This document shows, one piece after another, positions 24,575-33,034 of a DNA stretch of 64,000 nt. Every line of letters starts with the position of its first letter. The first letter of the stretch is position 1. Source of the DNA: JBIOHP01 sp044449065. Lineage in GTDB: Bacteria > Bacteroidota > Ignavibacteria > UBA10030 > SZUA-254. The stretch spans positions 1-64,000 of the forward strand of contig JBIOHP010000014.1 of NCBI GenBank assembly GCA_044449065.1. The letters are read 5' to 3'. The notes beneath the pieces are model-generated. The model was given only the letters and a program-made list of their open reading frames with translations. It searched no databases and was not told the DNA's origin. Made by a program: the position numbers and the translations under genes.

Positions 24575-26210
24575 TTACCTGATAGTTTGTTCGGATGTTG
24601 TATCCGATATTTTTAGATTGCGGAGATTTTTCGGGAGTTCAAGAATAAACGTAGTTCCTTCATGAACTTTCGATTTCACCTGAATAAATCCGCCATGACG
24701 CTCGACAATTCCGTACACCACGGCCAATCCCAGCCCCGTCCCCTTGCCATCGTGCTTGGTGGTATAGAACGGTTCGAAGATATGCGGCATATCTTCATCG
24801 CGGATACCGATGCCCGTGTCGCCTATTTCAATCCGAATAGACTCTTTCTGTATGTCGTCTGAGAGAAAAATTCGTATTGTGCCTCCTTCCGGCATCGCTT
24901 CCACTGCATTGATCTCGATTGCCAGCAGGGCTTGTTCGATCTGGTTGGGATCGCATGTGAGCGCAACGGGAGATGATGGAAGCGTTGCATCGAGTTTGAT
25001 ATTATGCATCTTGAAATGGTGTTCCATCAGCTTTAAACTTTGATCGATTGCGTTGCGGATATCGACCTCAAGGTATTCACCGACTTTTTGCCTGGAAAAA
25101 AGGAGGAGATTCTTCACAATATTGCCGCAACGTGCGGTTTCATCGGCGATCATGGTCAATTCTTTTACCATTTCGATTTTCATCTCTTCAGTTAAATCGC
25201 CTTTACCAAGCCGCCGCCGGAGTAATTTTGCGTAGGTGAGAATTCCTTCAAGCGGATTGTTTAACTCATGGGCAACCGTTGCCGCAAGCGTGCCAAGGGA
25301 TGCCATCTTATCGACCTGAAAGAGATGCGATTGAGCGCGGCGTAGTTCTTCCGTTTTTTGAAGGACGCGATTTTCAAGCTGTTGGTTCCACCCGGTCAGT
25401 TCATCCCGCGCTCGCTGCAATTCGTCCGCCATCGAATTGAACGACTCGGCAAGGGAACCGATTTCGTTATTATTGCGGATACGGATGCGGTAATTGAGAT
25501 TCCCTTTTGCAATTTCCGTGGTTCCGCCTGTAAGTTTACGGACGGGAATATTTACCATCCGCCAGATGAAGATTCCCGTCAGACCGGTAACCACAAATAC
25601 AAGGAGAAACGCATTGATGTATTGAACTCTTTTCAGATCAATAAGACTGGCGTCAAGTTCATCGAGCGGCACCATATAATCGAGAATGCCAAGAATGGTC
25701 TGCGATTCAGGATGGGCATGGCATGACGCTTCGGAACAAGATTCTTCATTGCGAATCGGCGTGATCATCCCGAGCACCCTGCGATTTTCGGAAACCGGAA
25801 ATATCCGGGTAAGTTCATTGGGTTTGGGCGAACTGAGAAAAGTTGTGGAACCGTGGCATGCGCTGCATTCTTTATCCTTCAGATTTGCGGTTCTCCCAAT
25901 TTCCGTCGAATCGGAAGAAAAAGTAATCTCTCCCTTTTTATTATAAATACGGACTGCTAAAATTCCGGGTTCATGTCCGACCGTTTGAATAATTTGTTTA
26001 AGATCATCGCGGCGGTTCAACAGCATACTGTAATGCATCGACCTGTTCAGCACGTCGCTGACCCCGCTCAGGGAAGCAATTTTATGACGGAGGTATTGCT
26101 CGGAATGCCAATTTATCGTAAGAGTGGCAAAAACAAACGTCCCCCCGATCATCACAGTCAGGATGATTAAAAATAGTTTGAATCCCAGGAGTCGTGTGAA
26201 TTTCACCATT
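24575..26210 (-). CDS. Sensor histidine kinase with c-type heme motifs in its periplasmic domain
   Basis: The start at 26210 (MVKFTRLLGFK) is chosen because a -24/-12 promoter lies at 26243-26257; the longer frame from 26314 would place that promoter inside the gene. Order: membrane helix (about 10-30), periplasmic domain (about 33-190) with CSACH at 115-119 and CSEASCH at 158-164, second helix (about 197-215), HAMP, coiled coil, HisKA with HELNNPLEG, and an ATPase domain with GDTGIGI and GTGLGLAVVYG. The CxxCH and Cx4CH motifs suggest covalent heme and hence redox, NO, CO or O2 sensing. It is paired with the regulator 5 bases downstream. Confidence 0.92.
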
Positions 26211-26242
26211 TCATTATGAGGTAGTAATCCTCTATATAAAGG

Positions 26243-26257
26243 GCAAATTATATGCCA
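26243..26257 (-). promoter_or_regulatory. Sigma-54 (-24/-12) promoter of the kinase-regulator-archaemetzincin operon
   Basis: Reading the minus strand, TGGCATATAATTTGC has GG and GC separated by exactly 10 bases, as required by sigma-54. The -12 GC is 33 bases before the ATG at 26210. A TATAAT string inside the element could also be a sigma-70 -10, so the call is weaker here than at the other sites. If correct, the operon may be autoregulated. Confidence 0.65.
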
Positions 26258-26323
26258 TTTGACCCAGGAGAATAACTCTGAAAAAAGGAATAATTCAGCA
26301 GTTTTCAATTGCAAAATTAATAA

Positions 26324-26341
26324 TTTTTCATAATTGAGAAT
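26324..26341. promoter_or_regulatory. Palindrome upstream of the kinase promoter, possible activator site
   Basis: TTTTTCA-TAAT-TGAGAAT has 7-base arms with two mismatches. It lies 68 bases upstream of the -24 element at 26255. One arm equals that of the perfect palindrome ATTCTCA-ATAG-TGAGAAT at 40860-40877, which also lies upstream of a -24/-12 promoter. Confidence 0.4.
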
Positions 26342-26453
26342 AGATTGGGTGTTGGGTTATTGGTATTGTTATTATTTTAGATAAGAGATAGCGTTAACCG
26401 CTCTATTCCGAGAATAAATGGCAAGATTATATTACGGGTCTTGAAGAAAGAAA

Positions 26454-26480
26454 CAGCAGCCAATGATGGACTGGCTGCTG
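26454..26480 (-). terminator. Rho-independent terminator of the GcvH-like/NrfD operon
   Basis: CAGCAGCCA at 26454-26462 pairs perfectly with TGGCTGCTG at 26472-26480. On the minus strand the hairpin is followed by TTTCTTTC. It lies 86 bases after the stop at 26566. Confidence 0.75.
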
Positions 26481-26565
26481 CATTTTCGAACAGTATATCC
26501 GGACTATTGAGTGTTGAGATTATTCAGATCAGATAAAAGTAAGCGTACTTGCGCTCACCCAACTT

Positions 26566-27393
26566 CTAATGAACCTGAAAGATATTATGGATGATTCCGT
26601 AATATGTTTTTTCTCCGATGATGTCAGGGAGACTCCGAATCTGGGTACCGCCGTCATTCAGCGTGGTACCAACACCATGTCTCATCCTGCCATATGCCTG
26701 TGAAAATTTATCGTGAAGGAGCACACCTTGATTTCTATATAATTCTGCCGCATCGTCACTACGCAACAACGATCTCTGAACATCACCCGGCACATCGGGC
26801 GACAAGAGAAGCATCCAACCCTCCGTATAGGGATAATGTATGATGAGATACGGACACTCTTTCATTGCACGGTTAGAGTAGATGATTGTCCCCGCTAACG
26901 GGGTCCGAAGCGCAACAGCCCAGTTATGATGGGTGAGCCAGATGCACGGCGCATCCTTCTGAATATGCGAAGGCGTCTGAGGAAGCACAACACCTCCGAT
27001 AGTATCGAACATCTGCGCCGCAATCTGATCGATTCCCATCTTCACAAAATCACCGATGTCGTTCTTTACCCACATATGATTGCAATAATAGAGACGGTCA
27101 TCGGGCAGGGCGGGAGTTGTAAATGGAAGGAGAAACGATTGAAGCTGCTGGTCAAAATAATCATCTCCTCCAACCGGTGGTACTGAGCTTTGTTCGCTTA
27201 TTGGCGACTGTGAGGGAACTGTCTTCGTTATAACCATTTGATCGGCGCCTTGCTGACGGAAGACGATATCAAACGGGCATTGATCGCATTCATACCGGCG
27301 GTCGCAAAGTTTATATGTCACGATCCCCGCATCCATCCAGATGCATCGTGATTCTTCCGCGGGGATTATCGATTGATCGTTAACGTTTTGCAT
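26566..27393 (-). CDS. GcvH-like protein with N-terminal cysteine motif, no lipoyl lysine
   Basis: The 275-residue protein starts with a cysteine-rich block (CIWMDAGIVTYKLC, then CDQCPFD; about residues 17-42), probably a metal or cluster site. The rest follows the glycine cleavage H protein fold: YYCNHMWV (about 108-115), VKMGIDQIA, LRTPLAGTII and EGWMLLLSP. At the position of the lipoyl lysine there is no lysine (HNWAVALRTPLAG). It is therefore not a working H protein. It is the last gene of an operon with a second GcvH-like gene, an FeS protein and NrfD, which suggests a role as a subunit or assembly factor of that membrane complex. Confidence 0.75.
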   Translation of the reverse strand: MQNVNDQSIIPAEESRCIWMDAGIVTYKLCDRRYECDQCPFDIVFRQQGADQMVITKTVPSQSPISEQSSVPPVGGDDYFDQQLQSFLLPFTTPALPDDRLYYCNHMWVKNDIGDFVKMGIDQIAAQMFDTIGGVVLPQTPSHIQKDAPCIWLTHHNWAVALRTPLAGTIIYSNRAMKECPYLIIHYPYTEGWMLLLSPDVPGDVQRSLLRSDDAAELYRNQGVLLHDKFSQAYGRMRHGVGTTLNDGGTQIRSLPDIIGEKTYYGIIHNIFQVH

Positions 27394-27428
27394 ATCATGA
27401 TCTCCAATCTTACAGCTAACACTGTTTC

Positions 27429-28643
27429 CTAATGTATCCCGGCTTGTCCAGCGGTCGGGACTTCGATAAACGATACCACGTCGTATGGTTCTGCTGCCGG
27501 AACCGGAATTTTCGGAGCTTCTTCGGGTTCTTCGACTATAAAGATCGGCAGGTATTGTACTGCCAAACGAAATGCAACGAAACCGATCGCTACGATCATC
27601 AGGGTGATGGATATTTCCATCCAGCTTGGGAAATACCGCACCGGCGCGTAATGCTCAAGAGCGGTCAGACTTACGTTGAGCCGGTTCAGGATGAAACCCA
27701 GCACGATAAACAACGAGGAGACGAATAAACCCTGTTGTGATGCGCGGATCTTCGATTGAAAAAGAAGAACCATCGGGACGACTATACCGAACATGATTTC
27801 AACCCAGTACATTACCGCCTCAAAATTGAATGTAAATACGTACGGCGCCAGGTGCATCGAAAGGATATCTTCAACCTTTAATACCAGTAGAAGCGCAAGG
27901 GCGACCGCGGATACTTTTCCAAGATTTTTCAGAATTCCAATTTCAATCTCGCGATGAAATGCCCGCGAACTGAAATAGGATTCGACCATCACCATTGCCG
28001 GACCGACCGCAAGCGCAGAAACAAAGAAGAGATACGGCAAATTTGGCGAATACCATAATGGATACAATTTTGCCGGAACAATAAGGAACAGTGATCCCAG
28101 GGACGATTGATGAAGCGAGGACAGAATCACACCCAAAATTACCAGAGGGATGGTAACTGAATGGATAATCTTCTTTGGTCTTTCCAGATTCAACCGTTCA
28201 AAAACGATAGGACTGAATTCAAGAGCAAGCACGGTGGAATAGAGCATCACGCACCAACCTACCTCGAACATAACGGAATGCGGATTCCACATGATCAATG
28301 GATGCCAGATATTCCAGGGTCTGCCCAGATCGAACATCAAGCCGACGATGACGAGGATATACCCGAGAAAGGCGGTGAGAATCGCAGGTCTCAGAATCGG
28401 TTTGTAATCTTGAAGATTGAATAGATATACGGTAGCTGCGACAATAAACCCGCCTGCCGCAAGACCTACTCCGCATAGGACGTCGAACCCGATCCATAAT
28501 CCCCAGGGGAATTGATCTGAGAGGTGTGTGGAAGCGCCCAATCCTCCGAAAAATCGGACGACTGTTGAATAGAGACCGACCGCGAGAATGCAATAGAACA
28601 AACCTGACCAAAAAGTTAAACGGGGTAAACGAAATCTTTTCAT
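27429..28643 (-). CDS. NrfD/HybB-type integral membrane quinol subunit
   Basis: This is the membrane anchor of a quinone-linked oxidoreductase. The start at 28643 (MKRFRLPRLTFW) has AAGGA 7 bases upstream; a frame opening at 28664 is possible but less well supported. The 404 residues contain about ten hydrophobic helices, with ASTHLSDQFPWGLWIGFDVL near the N-terminus, typical of the HybB/NrfD family. It follows the four-cluster ferredoxin subunit by 22 bases. No molybdopterin or other catalytic subunit is encoded in the operon, so what it couples the quinone pool to is open. Confidence 0.9.
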   Translation of the reverse strand: MKRFRLPRLTFWSGLFYCILAVGLYSTVVRFFGGLGASTHLSDQFPWGLWIGFDVLCGVGLAAGGFIVAATVYLFNLQDYKPILRPAILTAFLGYILVIVGLMFDLGRPWNIWHPLIMWNPHSVMFEVGWCVMLYSTVLALEFSPIVFERLNLERPKKIIHSVTIPLVILGVILSSLHQSSLGSLFLIVPAKLYPLWYSPNLPYLFFVSALAVGPAMVMVESYFSSRAFHREIEIGILKNLGKVSAVALALLLVLKVEDILSMHLAPYVFTFNFEAVMYWVEIMFGIVVPMVLLFQSKIRASQQGLFVSSLFIVLGFILNRLNVSLTALEHYAPVRYFPSWMEISITLMIVAIGFVAFRLAVQYLPIFIVEEPEEAPKIPVPAAEPYDVVSFIEVPTAGQAGIH

Positions 28644-28665
28644 AATATTATCCTTTTCATTCAAT

Positions 28666-29454
28666 TTAATTTTTATCTACCGTTGAACGCGAGCTTGGAT
28701 TACGTTTTTCCATATCGTGCAATTTCCGCTCAAAATCCCGAACTTCTTTCCGGCGGTTCGTGATCCACCAGACGCCGCCGAGCAGCGTGCCCATCCAACC
28801 GACATAATTCGGGATTTTGGACATGACAGCCCATGTTAAATTCGGCATTGCTTCCTGAGGCAGATTCGTATGGAGACCGAGCTGATCAAACGGTTTTGCT
28901 GAAAGATAAATTATCGACGTGCCGCCGGCGTCTTTTAAGCCATAAATCTGAGGATAATATGTTTGCGGATTATCCTGCACGCGTTTTTTCGCTTCTTCAA
29001 TTATCTCGCTCAGCGGTCCGAACATGCGCGCCCCCGTAGGACAGGCGGCAACACACGCCGGTTTATCGCCTTTCAGAATTCTCTCGCGGCACATATCGCA
29101 TTTCGCCACTTTGGGATTTACGCTGCCCCATTGATATTTCGGAATATCGAACGGGCATGCCTGCATGCAATACCTGCAGCCGATGCATTTATCAGCGTCA
29201 TACACAACCGGACCCTCGGCTGTCTTCTTAAAAGCTCCGACGGGACATACAGACGCGCAGGTTGGATCCTGGCAATGCATGCACTGCCGCGGGAGGTTGT
29301 AATCATTGATAGTGTAGACGGCTGTATTTTTATCGGCAGAGAGTTCGTGGGCAGGGGTCGGTTCCGATCTTCCCCACCGCACGGCGTCAGCGCGTTCGCA
29401 TTCGTAGCAGGCGATACACATTGTTGTATCTATTAAAATACCATAATTCTGCAT
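28666..29454 (-). CDS. Four-cluster ferredoxin subunit (HybA/DmsB type) with C-terminal anchor
   Basis: The 262-residue protein has four cysteine groups: CIACYEC (about 13-19), CMHCQDPTCASVCP (about 58-71), CIGCRYCMQACP (about 90-101) and CDMCRERILKGDKPACVAACP (about 119-139). These are typical of electron-transfer subunits that dock to NrfD-type proteins. A hydrophobic segment near residues 218-236 (IPNYVGWMGTLLGGVWWI) should anchor it. No Tat signal is visible at the N-terminus, so it may face the cytoplasm. It lies between the GcvH-like gene and NrfD. Confidence 0.9.
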   Translation of the reverse strand: MQNYGILIDTTMCIACYECERADAVRWGRSEPTPAHELSADKNTAVYTINDYNLPRQCMHCQDPTCASVCPVGAFKKTAEGPVVYDADKCIGCRYCMQACPFDIPKYQWGSVNPKVAKCDMCRERILKGDKPACVAACPTGARMFGPLSEIIEEAKKRVQDNPQTYYPQIYGLKDAGGTSIIYLSAKPFDQLGLHTNLPQEAMPNLTWAVMSKIPNYVGWMGTLLGGVWWITNRRKEVRDFERKLHDMEKRNPSSRSTVDKN

Positions 29455-29519
29455 GGTCTTATCTCCGGATTAAAATTAAAGGAATAATTAAAGAATTCAC
29501 GATCATAACTACCGCCGCA

Positions 29520-30194
29520 TTAACTCTTTAATAAAAACTCTTGTTCGAACGCCTGCCATGCGTCGTCATTCGCATGTTCGAGCACTTCGGTCATCGGAAT
29601 GCCTCCGTCTGCCATCGTTACACCGGCATGGGCAAAAGCGAACTGCTGGGTGTGATGATTGATAAAATCCCGGAAACGGGATACTTCCCCGCGGAGCCAT
29701 TGCGAGGCATCCTCGGCTATTTTCAATAATTGCAGTTCGGCATTTAAGTTTTCCGGTTCAATCCTTGCGATCCATCCCGTGATATAAGGATCTTTTTTAA
29801 TCAACTCGGGATGTTCAAGGATATTTTTATTTACTTCCACAATTTTTCCGCTCACCGGCGCGGCAACTGAAATTACGCGATCACCCTGTTTAAGCACCAG
29901 AATGGGTTCCCCCCTGTTGATCGAAACATTGCGCGTCATGATGTGAACACCGTCAATGGAACCGAGTATTTTTTGTGTAAAATCATCGATTCCGATACGC
30001 ACGCTGCCTGATGATAAGAGTTCTACCCACGAATGTCCCTTGCTGAAGAAATATCCCCGTGGAATCAGAAATCGATTAGGGATAATGCTTTGTGACTCTG
30101 CGGCCGGGGACAATTGTTTTTTCCGCGCACGTTGCACAAAATAATCGATTGTGAGAAAGAGAAGGATCGTTCCTAACATGAATATGGCTACCAT
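29520..30194 (-). CDS. Membrane-anchored GcvH-like protein, no lipoyl lysine
   Basis: The 224-residue protein begins with a membrane helix (VAIFMLGTILLFLTIDYFV, about 2-20), then a glycine-cleavage-H-like domain: GHSWVELLSSGSVRIGIDDF (about 53-72), VAAPVSGKIVEVN (about 112-124) and ITGWIARIEP. At the lipoyl position the sequence reads QGDRVISVAAPVSG with no lysine 8 residues before the Pro, so it cannot be lipoylated at the usual site. It opens the operon under the -24/-12 promoter at 30282-30296. Its partner at 26566 is of the same fold; both are likely parts of the NrfD complex. Confidence 0.82.
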   Translation of the reverse strand: MVAIFMLGTILLFLTIDYFVQRARKKQLSPAAESQSIIPNRFLIPRGYFFSKGHSWVELLSSGSVRIGIDDFTQKILGSIDGVHIMTRNVSINRGEPILVLKQGDRVISVAAPVSGKIVEVNKNILEHPELIKKDPYITGWIARIEPENLNAELQLLKIAEDASQWLRGEVSRFRDFINHHTQQFAFAHAGVTMADGGIPMTEVLEHANDDAWQAFEQEFLLKS

Positions 30195-30281
30195 TGTCGT
30201 TCCATCCTATAATATTTTTTTTCTTTTGTTTGCGTGAATTAAATTTTTCTTGAATACTGTTACACTCTACTATTAGAATGG

Positions 30282-30296
30282 GCAACAACTGTACCA
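30282..30296 (-). promoter_or_regulatory. Sigma-54 (-24/-12) promoter of the GcvH-like/NrfD operon
   Basis: On the minus strand, TGGTACAGTTGTTGC keeps GG-N10-GC spacing and a TTGC -12 box; the -24 box has T for C at one position. It lies 88 bases before the ATG at 30194. The perfect 6-base-arm palindrome at 30350-30365, 55 bases further upstream, is a possible activator site. Confidence 0.65.
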
Positions 30297-30349
30297 CTAA
30301 TTGGAAATTCTCACGAAAATTCATGCGGTTAACTCTATGATATTCAACA

Positions 30350-30365
30350 TGATGCAGATGCATCA
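30350..30365. promoter_or_regulatory. Palindrome upstream of the sigma-54 promoter at 30282
   Basis: TGATGC-AGAT-GCATCA is a perfect inverted repeat with a 4-base centre. It lies about 55 bases upstream of the -24 element, a position compatible with an enhancer-binding protein. Its sequence differs from the TGGG-N8-CCCA motif at 43953 and 44578. It also resembles a REP arm (TGATGC), so its role is open. Confidence 0.35.
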
Positions 30366-30623
30366 GGAATGAGAAAAATATTAAATTATAGAGTGATGAA
30401 TTATTCAGCGGTGAATTTTCAAAAAAGAGAAAGATTGTTTATAACTTCATAATAATTAATGCTTTAAACAGTGCTGAGATATTCAACGGGGGTGTTGAGA
30501 TTTTCATCTTCTCAGTGAACAACTGGGAAAAAAGATATGCGCTGTGGTAAAGAATGTCCATTTGAGGGAAATGAGGAAATTGGGGATGCCGTGGTTTAAT
30601 ATCCACCGATATGTCTGTAACAC

Positions 30624-30650
30624 AAAGGGCGTTCATTTTGAACGCCCTTT
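30624..30650 (-). terminator. Terminator-like hairpin after nfnB
   Basis: AAAGGGCGTTC at 30624-30634 pairs perfectly with GAACGCCCTTT at 30640-30650 around a short loop. It lies 50 bases after the nfnB stop. The run of T after the stem on the minus strand is short, so efficiency is uncertain. It would close the long run of genes starting at 38396. Confidence 0.65.
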
Positions 30651-30699
30651 GAATTTCAGTTAAGAAACAACCGTCTATTTTTCGGTCACGGGTATTACT

Positions 30700-32163
30700 C
30701 TACGCAATTTGCGGTTCAAGCACTGCGGCTGTTTTCTCAGTGCGCTTCGTGGTGAGATATTCATGAATCGAAGCGGCAGCGACTCTGCCATCGCGCATCG
30801 CGAGAATTACCGTTGCGCCGCCGCGAGCAAGGTCGCCGCCGGCAAAAATACCTTCTCTGCTTGTTTCCTGTTTATCGCCAACAATCACCGTACCGCGGTT
30901 TCCGGTCTTTAATCCTTTCGTAGTCGCCTGGATAATGGGATTGGGTTTCTGACCCACCGCTTCGATGACCGTTTGAACATCGAGCACAAAATTCGATCCT
31001 TCGATCGGAACCGGTTTCCGCCGACCTGAAGAATCGGGTTCGCCAAGTTCCATCTTCAGGCATTCCATTCCGCACACCCAGTTATTGCTATTTCCGATAA
31101 TCCGGATGGGATTCGTAAGCATGAGGAATTCGATTCCTTCTTCCTGCGCATGATGAATTTCTTCTTCACGGGCAGGCATTTCCTGGCGCGACCTTCGGTA
31201 AACGAGATACGCTTTTTCCGCTCCAAGCCGTTTCGATGTTCTCACGGCGTCCATAGCGGTATTACCGCCGCCGATCACCGCCACCTGTTTGCCGTATTTT
31301 ATCGGAGTATCGTAGTCCGGGAATTGGGATGCGTGCATGAGATTCACCCGTGTGAGAAACTCGTTGGCGGAATATACTCCGCTCAAACTTTCTCCCGGTA
31401 TTCCCATGAACGTGGGAGCGCCCGCGCCGGTAGCGAGAAACACCGCCTCAAATTTCCATTCATCGAAAAATTCATCGATGGTTGCAGTTCTACCGATCAC
31501 GAAATTCGTATAGAGTTTTACGCCCAGATCTTTTACCCGGTCAATTTCCATGTCAAGAATAGTGCGTGGGAGACGGAATTCCGGAATACCATACCGCAAG
31601 ACGCCGCCGGCGGCATGGAGCGCTTCAAATACAGAAACTTCATACCCCTTTTGTGCTAACTCGGCAGCGCAGGTTAATCCTGCAGGACCCGAGCCAACAA
31701 CCGCGACTTTTTGACCCAACGACGCCGGACGCGGGGGAGATTTGAATAAACCATGCTGCATTTCATAATCGGCGACGAAACGCTCCAGCTTACCGATAGC
31801 CACTGGATTATGTTTCTTGCCGAGTGTGCAGACTTCTTCGCATTGCGATTCCTGCGGACAAACGCGACCGCAGATGGCTGGCAAATAATTTGTCTCACGG
31901 ATTTTCGCTACCGCAGCCGTATAATTTCCCGTCATGATATACTGGAGGAAGCTCTTGATATCGACGCTGACAGGACATCCTTCCATGCATATGGGATTTT
32001 TGCACTCCAGGCAGCGGCTTGCTTCTATCAATGATTTTTCCAGATCGAAACCGAGCGATACTTCCGAAAAATTATGACATCGTACATCGGGTCCCTGTTC
32101 ACTTGACGTCTGCCGGGGAATCTTCATTCTCTCGGAAGGTTTACGCGGATTTACATTTTCCAT
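30700..32163 (-). CDS. nfnB: NfnB-type large subunit (GltD-like FAD/NADPH flavoprotein)
   Basis: The 487-residue protein has the glutamate-synthase-beta layout: N-terminal cysteines for two 4Fe-4S clusters (CLECKNPICMEGCP, about 52-65; CGRVCPQESQCEEVC, about 98-112), an FAD motif VGSGPAGLTCAAEL (about 155-168), an NADPH motif IGGGNTAMDAVRTSKRLG (about 296-313) and a C-terminal GGDLARGGATV. Next to an FNR-like small subunit, this is the pattern of NfnAB, which bifurcates electrons between NADPH, NADH and ferredoxin. A plain glutamate synthase small subunit is less likely because no gltB is near. It is the last gene before the hairpin at 30624. Confidence 0.88.
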   Translation of the reverse strand: MENVNPRKPSERMKIPRQTSSEQGPDVRCHNFSEVSLGFDLEKSLIEASRCLECKNPICMEGCPVSVDIKSFLQYIMTGNYTAAVAKIRETNYLPAICGRVCPQESQCEEVCTLGKKHNPVAIGKLERFVADYEMQHGLFKSPPRPASLGQKVAVVGSGPAGLTCAAELAQKGYEVSVFEALHAAGGVLRYGIPEFRLPRTILDMEIDRVKDLGVKLYTNFVIGRTATIDEFFDEWKFEAVFLATGAGAPTFMGIPGESLSGVYSANEFLTRVNLMHASQFPDYDTPIKYGKQVAVIGGGNTAMDAVRTSKRLGAEKAYLVYRRSRQEMPAREEEIHHAQEEGIEFLMLTNPIRIIGNSNNWVCGMECLKMELGEPDSSGRRKPVPIEGSNFVLDVQTVIEAVGQKPNPIIQATTKGLKTGNRGTVIVGDKQETSREGIFAGGDLARGGATVILAMRDGRVAAASIHEYLTTKRTEKTAAVLEPQIA

Positions 32164-32183
32164 AGATTTTCCTTTTGTTAAAA

Positions 32184-33011
32184 TTATACAAGGGAATTCA
32201 CTTGAGCATCCGAAATCTTTTCCAGATCAATGTAGGTTCGATTTCGCATAATGAGTTCATCGAAATCGACCAGGTGCCCGTCAAATTCCGGCCCATCGAC
32301 ACAGGCAAATTTCATCTGACCATCAATTGTAACACGGCATCCGCCGCACATACCCGTTCCATCTACCATAAGAGCATTTAAACTCACATAGGTTTTTACG
32401 CCATATTCTTTCGTTAATTTGGAAACGAACTTCATCATCGGGAGCGGTCCGATGGCGTAGACTGCTTCAATACCGAGCTTCGAATCGAGCAATTCTTTCA
32501 GCGCTACGGTAACAACGCCTTGCTTTCCGTAAGAGCCGTCGTCGGTCGTGATAAACATCCCATCCGAAATTTCCGACATTTCCTTTTCGAGGACGATAAG
32601 ATCTTTCGACCGTGCGCCGAGAACGGAGTAGACAGCATTCCCTGCGCCTTTAAGAGCGCGGGCGATTGGCAGAAGCTCCGCCGTTCCGACTCCGCCGCCG
32701 ACACAGGCAACGGCATTGTGATTCTCTATTGGAGTAGGAACACCCAGCGGTCCAACGACGTCAACTAATGAATCGCCGGCTTTTTTGGACGCCATCACTT
32801 TTGTAGTTTTTCCGATCGCCTGAACAATTAAGGTAATTGTTCCCGCTTTAAGGTCGCTATCTACAATGGTTAGCGGAATACGCTCGCCGGTTTCTATAAC
32901 CCTGACAATCACAAAATTGCCGGGTTTTCTTTTCTTTGCGATGTACGGCGCCTCGATGACGTATTTGGTGATCGTTGACGATAAACGCTCCGTTTGAATT
33001 ATTTTAAACAT
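32184..33011 (-). CDS. nfnA: NfnA-type small subunit (ferredoxin-NADP reductase-like)
   Basis: The 275-residue flavoprotein has an FAD-binding barrel (RKPGNFVIVRVIETGERIPL, about 28-47), a nucleotide-binding half (ACVGGGVGTAELLPIA, about 102-117) and a C-terminal 2Fe-2S site (GTGMCGGCRVTIDG...C, about 218-237). This matches the family shared by sulfide dehydrogenase, PyrK and NfnA. nfnB follows 20 bases downstream. The pair should join reduced ferredoxin and NADH oxidation to NADP+ reduction in the cytoplasm, linking PFOR and hydrogenase to biosynthesis. Confidence 0.88.
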   Translation of the reverse strand: MFKIIQTERLSSTITKYVIEAPYIAKKRKPGNFVIVRVIETGERIPLTIVDSDLKAGTITLIVQAIGKTTKVMASKKAGDSLVDVVGPLGVPTPIENHNAVACVGGGVGTAELLPIARALKGAGNAVYSVLGARSKDLIVLEKEMSEISDGMFITTDDGSYGKQGVVTVALKELLDSKLGIEAVYAIGPLPMMKFVSKLTKEYGVKTYVSLNALMVDGTGMCGGCRVTIDGQMKFACVDGPEFDGHLVDFDELIMRNRTYIDLEKISDAQVNSLV

Positions 33012-33034
33012 ACCTTCTCCTTAGGGGATAGAAA

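Larger units (their letters stand above)
26211..26565. other. Intergenic region between two minus-strand units
   Basis: No gene is seen. From right to left it contains the terminator of the NrfD operon (26454-26480), an AT-rich region with the palindrome at 26324-26341, and the -24/-12 promoter of the kinase (26243-26257). Direct half-sites TTGGGTGTTGGGTT lie near 26345. Confidence 0.7.
30195..30699. other. Intergenic region between the NfnB gene and the NrfD operon
   Basis: No credible gene is present. It holds the -24/-12 promoter at 30282-30296, a perfect inverted repeat TGATGC-AGAT-GCATCA at 30350-30365, a weaker TGAGA...TCTCA pair near 30496-30514, and the hairpin at 30624-30650. A 65-codon and a 95-codon minus-strand frame here lack ribosome sites and recognisable sequence. 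Confidence 0.7.

Noticed and set aside
23328..24665. Two plus-strand frames of about 200 codons (23328-23936 and 23997-24665)
   Set aside because: They lie opposite the sigma-54 regulator gene, whose three domains are unmistakable. They have no recognisable sequence or ribosome site.
26211..26314. Longer N-terminus for the heme-motif kinase
   Set aside because: The added residues do not resemble a signal, and the region contains the -24/-12 element. The ATG at 26210 opens directly into the first membrane helix.
30076..30636. Two minus-strand frames (95 and 65 codons) in the 30.1-30.6 kb spacer
   Set aside because: They overlap a promoter, a hairpin or the start of the GcvH-like gene and have no ribosome site or recognisable sequence.
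30700..32163. Annotation as a plain glutamate synthase small subunit
   Set aside because: No large gltB gene is near, and it is preceded by an FNR-like subunit and a ferredoxin, which fits NfnAB better. The folds are the same, so this remains an inference from context.
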